A DNA stretch of 64,000 nucleotides. Origin: Cryptomeria japonica. Lineage: Eukaryota > Streptophyta > Pinopsida > Cupressales > Cupressaceae. The stretch lies in contig NC_081415.1 in assembly GCF_030272615.1 (NCBI RefSeq), forward strand, positions 417,661,757 to 417,725,756, written 5' to 3'. The notes beneath the pieces are model-generated. The model was not told the DNA's origin. It was given only the letters and a program-made list of their open reading frames with translations, and did not search any database. The position numbers were made by a program, and so were the translations under genes. Positions 24,059 through 34,739 of the stretch are shown here, piece by piece; positions within the stretch are counted from its first letter, which is position 1; the number at the start of each line of letters is the position of its first letter.

Positions 24059-25240
24059 ATGCCTGCTAGAGGTAGAGGACATGGATGTGGTTGGGGTGGA
24101 CGTATGGGGACTCATAGGAATCCTAGTCTTGAGGTTTCTGAGGAGTCACACCATGAGGAGTAGCAGCAGGAACAACCTAGAGATGATGTTATTCCACAAT
24201 TGGTGAACGTGCTTCAAGAGCTTCTTGGCCACCTAGGACCAAGACAAGAGGAGAAATAGTAGGAGGCATCTCATCATTCAAAACATTAGGAGAGAGAGAA
24301 TTAGTGCTCTCCTAGGAGGAGATTTGAGGTGGATCAGAAGGCGCTTGTAACTAGTCACATGAGAGGTCTGAATAGGATTCATCCTCGTACTTTTGATGCT
24401 TTAGGTAGTGGCTTGGAGGCAGAGATGTGGTTATTGGACTTAGGTAGGTGTTTTTCTATGCACCAGTGTAGCAGTAACACCAAGGCGAGATGTGCAATTT
24501 TGCATCTTCGTGATTTTGCAACGACATGGTGGCACATGGAGGAACAAAAGTTGCATCTAGACATAGCGACGATATCGTGGGAGTTATTCTTGGAGCGGTT
24601 TCATGCTAGATTTATATCATATCATTGGAGACAAAGGAAGGCTGATGAATTCCATGATTTGAGACAACAGAGGATGACTGTGGAGCAATATGAGTGTAGT
24701 TTCTTTGAGCTTAGATAGTATGCTGGGTATGCAAATGATGAGACGATGTTGATTCAACACTTTGTGAGAGGTCTTAGTGATCGTATTAGTGGAGAGGTTC
24801 AGATGCACGAACCTAAGACCTTAGAGGCACCCATGGAGAAGGCGAGGCTAATAGAGGAGAATCTTGCCTTAGCATCAGGAGGAGGGACAGGAGGACAAAT
24901 AGTTAGTGCACCAGTTACAGGATCTTTTGTGAGAGGATCTCAACAACACTCTTCAGGTTATGCTAGAAGACATCCTTCTTCTTTCCATGATGGTCAGCAA
25001 TTTAAGAAGAAGTTTTCTCAAGGGAAGAGCTTTGCACGAGGTGCTAGATTTCAGGGTGACAAGAGTCATAGACATCAGTGTGATAGGAAACCTACACCTT
25101 CTTAGCCAACACAGAGTTCTCAACTAGCATCTAATAGAGGTAGTGTTCATCAATCGAGTACAACACCAAGTAGAAGAGTGTTTGGCAGGAGAGATTGTTT
25201 TGCATGTGGACAACCAGGACACATTGTCATTCATTGTCCT
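24059..25240 (+). pseudogene. Gag of chromovirus B
   Basis: ATG at 24059 begins MPARGRGHGCGWGGRMG, a basic start seen in plant chromovirus Gag. The capsid-like part lies at about 24330-24800, with ARCAILHLRDFATTWW, DEFHDLRQQRMTVEQYE and, after one TAG, YAGYANDETMLIQHFVRGL. A CCHC zinc knuckle, CFACGQPGHIVIHC, lies at about 25195-25236. Most stops are TAG at expected Gln positions (for example about 24162 and 24717). The protein would package element RNA into cytoplasmic particles. It is decayed here. Confidence 0.85.
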
Positions 25241-25329
25241 TAGTGCACTTCTCAAATGTCAAACTAGAAGAAGCCAACTACTTCTAAGCCTACAGTTTGA
25301 GATGCAGACAGGTCTCATCATGTTTTTGC

Positions 25330-25720
25330 GGTGGTTGATAACCATCAGGCCACCGTTGTGGAGACATCAGGTGTGATAGGTGGTATTTCCTGTTTAGTAT
25401 TGTTTTACTCTGGAGCATTTGATTCTTTTATTTCCCTTTTCTTAGTTGAGAGTTGTGGGCTTGCTATGGAAAAGTAGGATGATAGGTGGTAGGTAGAGTT
25501 AGCTACAAGGTTCAAGGTAGTATTGGATTCCCTTGTTCTCAGTTGTCCTTTGGTTATGGGAGACTTCCATACTTCAGTGTATCTTCATGTTATGGCATTG
25601 GGATCTTATGATGTTATTCTTGGCATAGATTGGCTTGGGTCTCACCAAGCATAGATAGATTTCAAAGGCAAGAGATTTCAGTGTGTAGATGATGGTGGGA
25701 AGAGTGTGGAGATTGTAGAG
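25330..25720 (+). pseudogene. Protease of chromovirus B
   Basis: The retroviral-type aspartic protease is recognisable from LVLFYSGAFDSFIS (about 25400), where the usual DSGA reads YSGA, so the catalytic Asp is lost. It continues to YDVILGIDWLGSHQA (about 25609-25652), the conserved C-terminal motif. Several TAG stops interrupt it. It lies between Gag and RT in the usual order. Confidence 0.8.
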
Positions 25721-25869
25721 ATTCAGAGACCTATCTCTTTTCGATTGATTTTTGCCATGCAAATGAAGAGATGTGTAGGTAAGGGTTGCCAGTTGTTTGC
25801 AGTTAGACTGAGGCATGTGGATGAGGGATTTAGATCAGAGGAATTATTGCAGCAGCATCCCATTCTTCA

Positions 25870-26930
25870 ATAGTTTGTAGATGTCTTTCCCAGTGAGATC
25901 CATGGATGCCCCCTCAGCATGAGATAGATTTCAGGATTGATCTTGTGCCATGAGTAGAGCCTATCTCTAAGGCTCCTTACAGGTTGACCACTCAGTAGTT
26001 GAGTGAGCTGAGAGTACAGCTTGAGGAGTTGTTGGAGAAGGGTTTTATTCATCCTAGTGTATCCCCATGGGGTGCACCTATGGTATTTGTGAAGAAGAAG
26101 GATGGTTCTCTTTGGTTGTGCATTGACTACAGACAATTGAATAAGGTGACGGTGAAGAATCAGTATCCTTTGCCTTGAATAGATGACTTATTTGACCAGA
26201 TTAAGGATGAAAAGGTCTTTTCTAAAATTGACCTTAAGTTCAGATATCACCAGTTGAGGATACATGAGGCAGACATACACCGTACAACTTTTCGTACCAA
26301 GTATGGGCAATATGAGTTCACAATTGTGCCATTCGGTCTCACGAATGCACCATCGATCTTCTTGAGTTTGATGTATGGTGTGTTTAGGACATACTTGGAT
26401 AGATTTGTATTGGTTTTCCTAGATGACATTTTGATTTATTCTAGATCAGTGAAGGAGCATGAGGATCATGTCAGACAGGTTTTGCAGTGCCTTAGGGAGA
26501 ATCAACTATACACCAACTTGGTGAAGTGTGAGTTCTTCCAATCAGAAGTTAGATATTTAGGCCATGTTATATCAGGAGAGGGTATCGCATTTGATCCCTC
26601 AAAGATTCAAGTGATAGTGGATTCACAAACACTCAGTAATGTGGGTGAGGTACGTAGTTTTATGGGACTTGTTGCTTATTACCGCAAATATGTACAAGAT
26701 TTTTCTAGGATTGCTCACCCTATTACTTCTCTTCAGAGAAAAGGGAAGAAATTCATTTGGTCAAAGTGTTGTGAGATAGCTTTCACGATCCTTAAGGAGA
26801 GTTTGACCAGTGCATCGATTCTTGCAGTTCTAGATCCGCTAGGTGATTTTTTTATTTGTACTGATGCTTCATTGGAGGGTCTAGGAGTAGTGTTGATGCA
26901 GGATGGCAGAGTTATAGCATATGAGTTATA
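25870..26930 (+). pseudogene. Reverse transcriptase of chromovirus B
   Basis: The RT domain starts with VDVFPSEI and, after frameshifts, [20 protein letters not shown] and [21 protein letters not shown] long open frame from 26254 carries YEFTIVPFGLTNAPSIF, the catalytic FLDDILIYS (about 26420), LGHVISGEGIAFDP and RSFMGLVAYYRKYVQDFS. It runs into the RNase H start FFICTDASLEGLGVVLMQ (about 26847). The spacing and motifs are those of chromovirus RT, and the YxDD-type centre is intact. Upstream stops and the stop after IAYEL (TAG for an expected Gln) disable it. Confidence 0.9.
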
Positions 26931-27300
26931 GAAGCTCAAAGATCACGAGCTAAATTAAGCCACACATGATCTTTTGTCAGCAGCAGTGGTTCATGCCTTA
27001 GTCAGATGGAGGCACTTTCTTTTAGGGCATCGATTCAAGTTGCACACAGATCACCATAGTTTACGTTATATATTTACGCAACCAAATTTGAATGCTCGAC
27101 AAAGGCACTGGATGGAGTTTCTATGCGAGTATGATTTTGAGGTGAAATACATTCAAGGAAAGGAGAGTGTAGTTGCAGATGCCTTGAGCCACAGGAGACA
27201 TGAGATTTCAGTAATGATGTTTGACGTGGATTTGAGGAGTCATATTCCTAGAGCACTTCCAACAGATGCTTGCTATGAGGAGGTGAGTTTAGAGATTTAG
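26931..27300 (+). pseudogene. RNase H of chromovirus B
   Basis: This continues from the RT frame: HALVRWRHFLLGHRFKLHTD, HHSLRYIFTQPNLNARQRHW and YIQGKESVVADALSH, the typical gypsy RNase H and its C-terminal DALS motif. A TAG and a TAA separate it from RT. Confidence 0.85.
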
Positions 27301-28330
27301 AGGGCAGATATGCAAGATATTTAGTGGATGCAAATGGTCTTCTTAGACACATGGGATGCATTTATGTTCCACCATCCAATGGACTTCAGAAGTTGATTCT
27401 AGTAGAGGCTCATCATGCACCTTACTTGGCACATCCTGGTGTCAAGAAGATGCACGCAGATTTGAGACAGCTATATTTTTGGGCAGGTATGAGGAGAGAC
27501 ATAGTGGATTTTGTGTCATGTTGCCTTGAGTGTCAGCGGGTTAAGGCAGAACATCAACATCTGGCAGGATATTTACAGTCTCATGTAGTTCCTGAGTGGA
27601 AATGGGACATCATTTCCATGGATTTTATAGTTGGTTTTCCTACATCTTCATGACGACATGATGCTATTATGGTCACCATTGATCGATTGACTAATGTTGC
27701 ACACTTTTCACCACTCAGATCTTCATACACAATGGCTTCAGTAGCACAAATTTTTGTTAGGGACATTGTCAGATTGCATGGTATTCCATGTAAGATCATA
27801 TCAGATAGAGATCCAGTGTTCACTTCTACATTTTGGACAGCTTTACAGCATGACTTATGGACTCAGCTAAACTATAGTAAAACTTAACATCCAGAGATAG
27901 ATCGCCAAATAGAGCATGTGAATCAAGTTTTAGAGGATATATTGAGGATGTACATGATGGACCAGCAGTCCAGATGGGAGGATTACCTACATTTAGTTGA
28001 GTTTGCCTATAATAATGGGTACCACAGTTCCATTGGCATGTCATCGTACCAGGCTTTATATGGGAGACCATGTCGTACTCCGCTTAGTTGGGAGAAATTA
28101 GAGGACAGGGTGCACATTGGTTCAGAGATGTTGTAGTATATGGAGGAGCAAGTTGCTCACATTAGAGAGCATGTGATAATTGCACAGGATAGATAAAAGA
28201 AATATGCAAATGCTCATAGAATAGACAGGCAATTCTTAGTTGGTGATAGGGTTTTCTCGCAAGTTTGCCCACGGAAGAGCCCGATCCGTTATGGAAAAAG
28301 CACTAAGCTGGCGCCTTAATTTGTTGAACC
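27301..28330 (+). pseudogene. Integrase of chromovirus B
   Basis: The N-terminal HHCC zinc-binding part is EAHHAPYLAHPG followed by CCLECQRVKAEH (about 27407-27555). The core has WDIISMDFIVGFP (first Asp), IISDRDPVFTSTFW (second Asp), and a third motif reading DRQIEHVNQVLEDIL, in which Glu is retained. Later motifs are AYNNGYHSSIGMSSYQALYG and RPCRTPLSW, then the GDRVF part of the C-terminal domain. TGA at 27653 (expected Arg) and several TAG/TAA stops interrupt it. Confidence 0.88.
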
Positions 28331-28449
28331 ATTTGAGATCTTGGAGAGGATTGGTCTTATAGCTTATCCCGCATCCATGACATATTTCATATATCAGCTT
28401 TGAGATTATACCATCCTGACATATCTCATGTTCTTGATTGGAATGCCTT

Positions 28450-28637
28450 ATAGGTCGAGGACAACCAACTTTCTTTAGAGATCATGCACATTCTTCAATG
28501 CAGAGAGATTTCCCTCAAAGGATGAGAGATAGAACAAGTAAGGGTCCAGTGGGACCTGAATGATGAGACATCGGCCACTTGGGAGGATGCAGGGTGGATG
28601 AGAGAGATGTACCCCTACTTGTTCTCAAGATTCTAGG
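28450..28637 (+). pseudogene. Chromodomain at the integrase C-terminus (element B)
   Basis: The frame reads VEDNQLSLEIMHILQCREIS, then LKG, a TGA where Arg would fit, and EIEQVRVQWDLNDETSATWE, followed by DAGWMREMYPYLF. The aromatic/acidic pattern around VQW and ATWE is that of integrase-linked chromodomains, which steer integration to marked chromatin. This places B among chromoviruses, most like the Tekay/Del type given its long LTRs. Confidence 0.82.
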
Positions 28638-28648
28638 AGTAAGCCTAG

Positions 28649-28664
28649 GCAAAGGGGGGTAAAA
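28649..28664 (+). other. Polypurine tract of element B
   Basis: The run GCAAAGGGGGGTAAAA immediately precedes the 3' LTR start. It is the expected plus-strand primer. Confidence 0.8.
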
Positions 28665-28762
28665 TATAATGCCCAGTCTTGAGCGGACTCTCCATTTTGT
28701 TATGTTTGGACTTGATAGATTATTCATTTTCTTGTGATGGATGGATTACCATGCTTACATGT
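28665..28762 (+). mobile_element. Chromovirus B, 3' LTR segment 1
   Basis: The first 98 bp of the 3' LTR align with 19413 onwards (ATGCCC, CTTGAGCGGACTCT, GTGATGGATGGATTACCATG). The LTR start TG has become TA. The segment is cut at CATGT (28758-28762) by insertion of element C. Confidence 0.85.
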
Positions 28763-29128
28763 TGTAGCATCGTAAATTGTACGCAATTGCTAGGGTGGTA
28801 CAATTCCACACCTAGTTTAGCACCTGCCTTGGCGCATTTTGCATTTTGCATTGCATTTCCCCTTTAGCACTTAATTAATTAAATTAATTAGGTCTAAGGT
28901 TCTATTTTATCATCTCCCATATCATAAAGTTGGGCCCTTTTCATTAAAGTGTGCCCCTTTCATTTTATTCTTCCAACACATCATTTAATCAAAAACCCTA
29001 ATTAGGTCCTATTTTGAACTTGGGGGATTGATTTCGGGGGTCAAAACATCTCGAAATCACCTGTAACTTCAAGATTCTCTCTAAAATCATCATATCTAAC
29101 GGCCCTGAAAATTTGGTGAAAAGTTGTC

Positions 29129-29159
29129 GGGACCATGGCGCCCGGAGTGCACACGGTCC
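29129..29159 (+). repeat. GC-rich core, LTR orientation (C 5' LTR)
   Basis: Reads GGGACCATGGCGCCCGGAGT and so on, bounded by GGACC and GGTCC. Equivalent copies lie at 30659-30689 (F, minus), 44347-44376 (C 3' LTR), 47831-47860 and 54332-54362 (D LTRs) and 58547-58575 (E LTR, minus). Confidence 0.85.
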
Positions 29160-29283
29160 TGGACATTTTTCCCAAAATTTTAGGAGCACAATCCAATCAT
29201 AAAATAAAGCTTAACCCCAAGAAACTGGCGGGAGATTCAATCTCTAGGTCGGCCAAAAGTTGAAATTAAGACCTAGGGTTTCA

Positions 29284-29290
29284 TATATAA
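29284..29290 (+). promoter_or_regulatory. TATA box in element C LTR
   Basis: TATATAAGAG lies in the LTR about 520 bp from its start. It is conserved at 44501-44507 in the 3' LTR and, on the minus strand, near 30529-30535 in fragment F. Confidence 0.65.
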
Positions 29291-29692
29291 GAGCTCTCTT
29301 TCTTCATTTGAAAGGATCCAAATTTTGGTTTCAGGGGCCTTCTATGCAGCGAAAGAGCAGATCTTTGAAGACTTCAACAACATTCAACATCCATCCATCA
29401 AGCATTCATCAATTTCATTCATCCATTTAGGGCTTTGAAGACATTGAAGAGCAATAGGGGATCACCGACTGAAGATTGGCTTGTACCCCTCCCTTGGGGG
29501 TTGGGTATGATTTCATGTTGTTTTCATGTCTTTGCATAAGCCTCATTATATCACTTGTATTCATGCTTTAGATCTCTTTACATCTTGATTTGGAGCATTT
29601 ACATTATCATTTGAAAGCAATTAGGGTTTACTTTCTAGGTTGCTCTAGTTTGCTTACTTGCATTTTAGGATCTTGCACACACACAAGGTCTG

Positions 29693-31054
29693 TACCCGGA
29701 GTTAAAATCTGAGTGAGAATGTTTGGGACGGGGGCATGGGCACCACTGTCCTAATTCTGTTCCTGAAACTGCCACTTTACAACCTGGAAAACTGTCGGAA
29801 ATGCTAAAAATTGTTGTCTGTCAGGAGGACCAAGGCGCCCAGCGCCCCTGTCCCAGGGACTAGGGCACCTAGTGCCCCTGTCCTGGTAGGACCAGGGTGC
29901 CCCACGCCCCTATCCTGGTCTTCTACTCTGAAACTTGGTGTATGGTTCAGTCTACGTCTGCTTCTTTCGGATCTGCAACTTGCGGCGTCATCTGAATCCT
30001 GAAATCTGCACTTATATCTGAAAAGGTGTTTTGGGTGGCTATATAGGGTTTTGCCTTAGTCAAACCCCCGCTTCGGTGATTTCCACCTCCACGAATAACC
30101 AAGTTGTATTGTAAAAGTAGTGTGTGTGCAGACCTTGTGTGTATGCAAGATCTAAAATGCAAGTAAGCAAACTAGAGCAACCTAGAAAGTAAACCCTAAT
30201 TGCTTGTAAATGACAATGTAAATGCTCCAAATCAAGATATAGAGTGATCTAAAGAATGAATACAAATGATGTAAGGAAGCTTATGCAAAGACATGAAAAC
30301 AACATGAAATCATACCCAACCCCAAGGGGGAGGTACAAGCCAATCTTCAGTCGATGATCCCTTATTGCTCTTCAATGCCTTCAAAGCCCTAAATGGATGA
30401 ATGAAATTGATAGATGCTTGATAGATGGATGTTGAATGTTGTTGAAGTCTTCAAAGATCTGCTCTTTTGCTGCATAGAAGGTTCTTGAAAACAAAATTCT
30501 GATCCTTTCAAATGAAGAAAGAGAGCTCTTATATATGAAACCCTAGGTCTTAATTTCAACTTTTGGCCGACCTAGAGATTGAATCTCCTGCCAATTTCTT
30601 GGGGTTAAGCTTTATTTTATGATTGGATCGTGCTCCTAAAATTTTAAGAAAAATGTTCGGGACCGTGTGCACTCCGGGTGCCATGGTCCTGACAACTTTT
30701 CACCAAATTTTCAGGGCCGTCGGATATGATGATTTTAGAGAGAATCCTGAAGTTACAGGTGATTTCGAGATGTTTTGACCCCCGAAATCAAGCCCCCAAG
30801 TTCAAAATAGGACCTAATTAGGGTTTTTGATTAAATGACGTATTGAAGGAATAAAATGAAAGGGGCACACTTTAATGAAAGGGCCCACCTTTATGATGTG
30901 GAGGACGATGAAATAGGACCTTAGACCTAATTAATTTGATTAATTAAGTGCTAAAGAGAAATGCAATACAAAATGCAAACTACGCCAAGGCGGGTGCTAA
31001 ACTAGGTGTGAAATTGTACTGCTTTAGCAAGTGCGTACAATTTACGATGCTACA
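29693..31054 (-). mobile_element. Fragment F, truncated LTR of the C family (minus strand)
   Basis: Read on the minus strand from 31054, the sequence is the C-family LTR from its TGTAGCATCG start through the TATA box and the three-unit GGCGC/CCTGG minisatellite (about 29825-29920). It lacks roughly the last 300 bp. It joins the plus-strand C LTR head to head at 29692/29693. The purine tract beyond 31054 shows this is the 3' LTR of a minus-strand element. Confidence 0.8.
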
Positions 31055-31075
31055 TTTAGCCCCCACTTTAGCGGT
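31055..31075 (-). other. Polypurine tract of fragment F
   Basis: The minus strand reads CGCTAAAGTGGGGGCTAAA directly before TGTAGCATCG, the same tract as in element D and nearly the same as in C. Confidence 0.85.
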
Positions 31076-31615
31076 CATATGAGTACTACGTGCATATGCA
31101 AGCTAAAGTACGGGAAAGTAAACATTATTTGAAAAAGGATATATCCATAAGTTCATCGAACGAAGCCCCCAGCGGTATCTGCAGTACATAGTTAGGAACC
31201 GCACCCTACAAAACACATGTTAGATCACAAAATCACCTAATGCTTACTAAGGAAAGTGATGAAATTTGTGAGTAGCTATATGCCCCCCCCTATTTTGGCT
31301 TGCTTATTAGGGAGGTGAAACAGGGTAGCATGTTTACTTACAACAAATTATGTGAGCGATTATTGATGAGAGATGTTCACTACAAAGGATTCATCAGAGC
31401 ACATTTTGGAACATCAAGGGAGTAAGGGAATGAAAATACGATTCCTACGCAACAAACGGTTCGAAAATCGCATCTCCCAAACTCAAGTTATGACAAAATG
31501 AGTGATAGAGGAAAATTAGGGTTTTGATAGTAAAGGTAAAGAAATGAAAGTATATACCTTGAAAGTGACTATTGCATTTGTCACTTTGTTGATTTCTAAG
31601 TATTGTTCGTTGCAG

Positions 31616-34158
31616 TGGAGCCCACATAGCCATCATCATGCCTTCATGATGACCAGAGCATCCCACAAGGATTGAGATCATGCGACAGGCCGTGATCGAC
31701 GATGAGCCACTGGACGAGGTGAGTTGACTGAACTTTGACTTTGACTTTCTGCATTTTCATTGACTCTGATTTCTTGTGATCGAATGTGGGCCTTGGAATC
31801 TGACCCTGGGTCCCACCCAAGGTGCCATGGTCCTTGAAGGGTGCCATGGTCCCTGAAGGGTGCCATGGTCCTTTTAGGGCACCATGGTCCCTGAAGGGCG
31901 CCATGGTCCTCTCAGGGCACCATGGTCCTCTCAAGGCACCATGGTCCTAATCAGGACTTGGCGAGGGTGAGCTTTCAATGTTTGATAGTTTTTGCTTTTG
32001 TCATAAATGATTGTGATGTTTGAGTACTGATTACACTGATGTTTTCTGCATTGCAGGGTTTCCCATACATGAGAGAGCATACGACGGGGCAGATTCTTCG
32101 TAGTTTGCGAGATCAGATTCCCCGGCTGACTCAGGCAGAGAGAGACACATTATCTATAGTAGGTTTGTGGTATATGATTCTTATGTCAGCCATTCGATTT
32201 CATCCTGCGATGCTGATGGCACTCATGGAGCAATGGGATCCTGACACATGTACATTCCAGCTTCCAATAGGGGAGATGACAGTGACACTTGAGGATGTGT
32301 ACCACATACTTCGCCTACCGATCAGAGGAGCTACCGTGACATATGCGACCGATCGATTAGCAGAGGATCATCAGAGGGAGCAGGTATACTGCATAGGGAG
32401 AGTCATGCTGAGTGAGATGAGAGGTCGCATCATGGTCAGCTGGCTCTTACATCCTACAGGAGAGGTGCCCCTCATGAGACGTCTTATGATTGCCATCATT
32501 GCACTAGTCATCTACCCTAATGGGCGAGGTACACACATGCATGGGGGTCTCACATGGTGCATCAGGGCTATGGAGAGACATAGGAGAGTATACACTTGGG
32601 GTCAGAGTATGCTTGCACATCTCTATCACGACCTTGAGGAGTATGTTTTCGGACAGGGTTGCAGCTTGATGACATGCACACTTCTGCAGGTGTGGATATT
32701 TGAGCATTTTACATGCACTAGGCCTGTGGGCTATCCGATGAGTGCGGCTAGTGAGTGACCTATGGTATTTGCTTATCCACTTACCAGCGAGTGGAGATTT
32801 GGGGATCTGCTATATTGGAGAGTGACATTTGACAGATTGACAGCTGAGGTGACTGTATGGAGACCATATTTGCGGATGCACAGATGGGATGGGATGGAGA
32901 GACAGTTAGCATGCTTAAAGAGGAACCGCCTACTGAGAGGACGATATCCACATATCATAGTCCCATTCTACTTTGATCAAGTACAGAGGTAGTTTGGGCT
33001 AGATCAGTGTGTTCCAGCCGATGTACCCATCTACACTCGACACTCACGAGTCCTTCCCAGACCCAGAGCAGTAGTGAGACCTACGATAGATGATATCGAG
33101 ATCATAGATATAGAGGGGTCCGACTAGGATGTGGTTACTGACTATGCCGCAGATCCTGGAGCATAGCACAGGTATCTCTCATGGTTTGTGAGGACATACC
33201 CAGGGCCTATCTTTCCACCAGATCATCCGACAGGCCATCCAGGTCCATGGAGACATGGAGACCAAGATGAGGATCAGGGATCCAGATCGGAGGAGCCAGA
33301 GGAGGGAGAGGGTCATGAGGAGGTAGGAGGTCCTGATCCACCCATAGGAGATCAGCCTAGTGCCGAGGAGGAGGAGGAGGGAGAGGAGGATGACACAGAT
33401 AGAGATGATGATGAGGAGAATGAGGATGCGGATGAGGATGAGGATGACAAGGAGGAGGAGATTAGAGATGATGAGGAGGAGTCAGATACAGCTCCCCACC
33501 ATTCAGGAGATGATACCATAGCCTTAGATCCTCCCGTTATTCCCCAAAAGGGGGAACATGAGGCGATACAGAGACCTGTACCCATCATGCATAGATCATT
33601 CGAGTGTGGGGAGCCTAGTAGTTCCCAGTCACAGATGCTACCATATCATGATCCCTACTAGCGTGAGGGAGATCCAGGTATAGTAGGTTTATATTGATTG
33701 ATTAATGTTTTGATGATATAAAATGGTACTAATACATAATCTATTCTACTGCTACAGCTAATGTGCAGGAGTGGTGTTCTCTGATCCAGCAAGCAGTGAT
33801 AGATATTTCCATGATAGCACAGATCCCTAGTTCCTCACAGGTTGCCTATAGACCTCAAGGGAACGCGGGTCGGCATGATGAATTGTTTTCCCCATTTCAA
33901 GTACAGGTGGAGATATGGAGGGAGAGAGAGTGAGCTCTATCAGAGGACCTTCAGTGGGCACAGCATGATCTAGCAGTAGCACGAGCCGAGGCTACCTCGT
34001 ATCGCATGATCCTTATGGATAGGGATCGTAGGAGTTCCTCTCGGAGTCACTCACGATCTATATCACGCTATACACCTATGGGTCCACCTGCACGGTCAGA
34101 TCAGGAGGGAGCATCTAGTCGTCACTCTCCAGCCACCAGCCCTAGGGATAGGAGATGA
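31616..34158 (+). pseudogene. Intron-containing plant mobile domain (PMD, MAIN-like) gene
   Basis: A plant mobile domain protein in three visible exons. Exon 1 ends at 31718 (LDE, then GTGAGT). Exon 2 is 32057-33677, after ...TTGCAG. Exon 3 is 33758-34158, after ...CTACAG. Both junctions keep frame (phase 0 and phase 1). PMD motifs are GFPYMREHTTGQ, RFHPAMLMALMEQWDPDTCT, FQLPIGEMTVTLEDVYHILR and LTSEWRFGDLLYWRV. An acidic tract lies at about 33360-33490 and an SR-rich tail (SRSHSRSISRYTP) at the end. In-frame stops are TGA or TAG at 32756, 32990, about 33125, about 33164, 33659 and one TGA in exon 3. Most fit CAG-to-TAG or CGA-to-TGA changes, so the copy is decayed. It lies antisense to the integrase of fragment F, between it and the LTR. 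Confidence 0.82.
31821..31948. repeat. Seven ~20-bp repeats centred on CCATGG in PMD intron 1
   Basis: Units of the form GGTGCCATGGTCCTTGAAG or GGCACCATGGTCCTCTCA recur seven times inside intron 1 (31719-32056). Each unit is nearly palindromic around CCATGG. The same GGCGCCATGGTCC words occur in the minisatellites of the C and D/E LTRs. Confidence 0.85.
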
Positions 34159-34739
34159 TATTATGATGTAGGGTAGGTCACATTTTGGATGTATAGTGAC
34201 CTACCTTTGTATATCGATCCACATATATATATATATATACATGCTTCTTTGTCTCAAAACGTGTTATCTTTAATGTCCAAAACAATGCGTATTTTGATTA
34301 AAGTTAATACATTTGGTAGATGTACATGTATGTTCTAAATTTAATTTTCATGTGATTGATTTCTCAATGCTCCATGATTAAATTAATACATGTGTGACTT
34401 AATAAAAAAAAAATATTTAATCAAGTACTACATTGATGATAGAGAAGAAATATGTGTTAAGCCTAAGAATCATATAAGTAACCTGATACAACTCTACTTA
34501 ACACATAAAGACATTGTATAATATGCCATCATAATGAAAATGTAAATCTTTTGCAATTTACATAAATGAATTCAAGATAAACCATAAAGTGAAGAAACAC
34601 GCTTGTCAGGAATGAAGCAATATAGATTAAACAAAACATCATTTAATTCTATTTGCTCTAACAAAGATATGCTAACATATTATCCAATTTTGAAGAAGTG
34701 CAAAGAAGATACATGAAATAAAAGATAAGGAATGAGGAA
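34159..34739. other. Spacer between PMD gene and integrase
   Basis: AT-rich non-coding sequence containing a (TA)n run at about 34221-34238. The two genes converge here: PMD runs rightward and the integrase leftward, so this is their shared 3' region. Confidence 0.6.

Larger units (their letters stand above)
28763..29692 (+). mobile_element. Element C, 5' LTR part 1
   Basis: The first 930 bp of the LTR align with 43987 onwards. It carries TATATAA at 29284-29290, and the 31-bp GC-rich core at 29129-29159 lies upstream of that promoter. The last 236 bp (29457-29692) are duplicated at 37627-37862, on the other side of the rearranged block. Confidence 0.85.

Noticed and set aside
31821-31948. 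CRISPR-like array
   Set aside because: The ~20-bp units are contiguous, without unique spacers, and the genome is that of a plant.
33352-33588. Serine-rich minus-strand ORF opposite the PMD gene
   Set aside because: It is the antisense image of the acidic GAG/GAT-rich tract in PMD exon 2.
32039-33661. Protein phosphatase annotation for the PMD ORF
   Set aside because: PMD proteins are often labelled phosphatase 7 long form, but no phosphatase motif is present here.
34221-34238. TATA promoter at the (TA)n run
   Set aside because: A simple dinucleotide run in the convergent 3' region of two genes, with no transcript start expected there.
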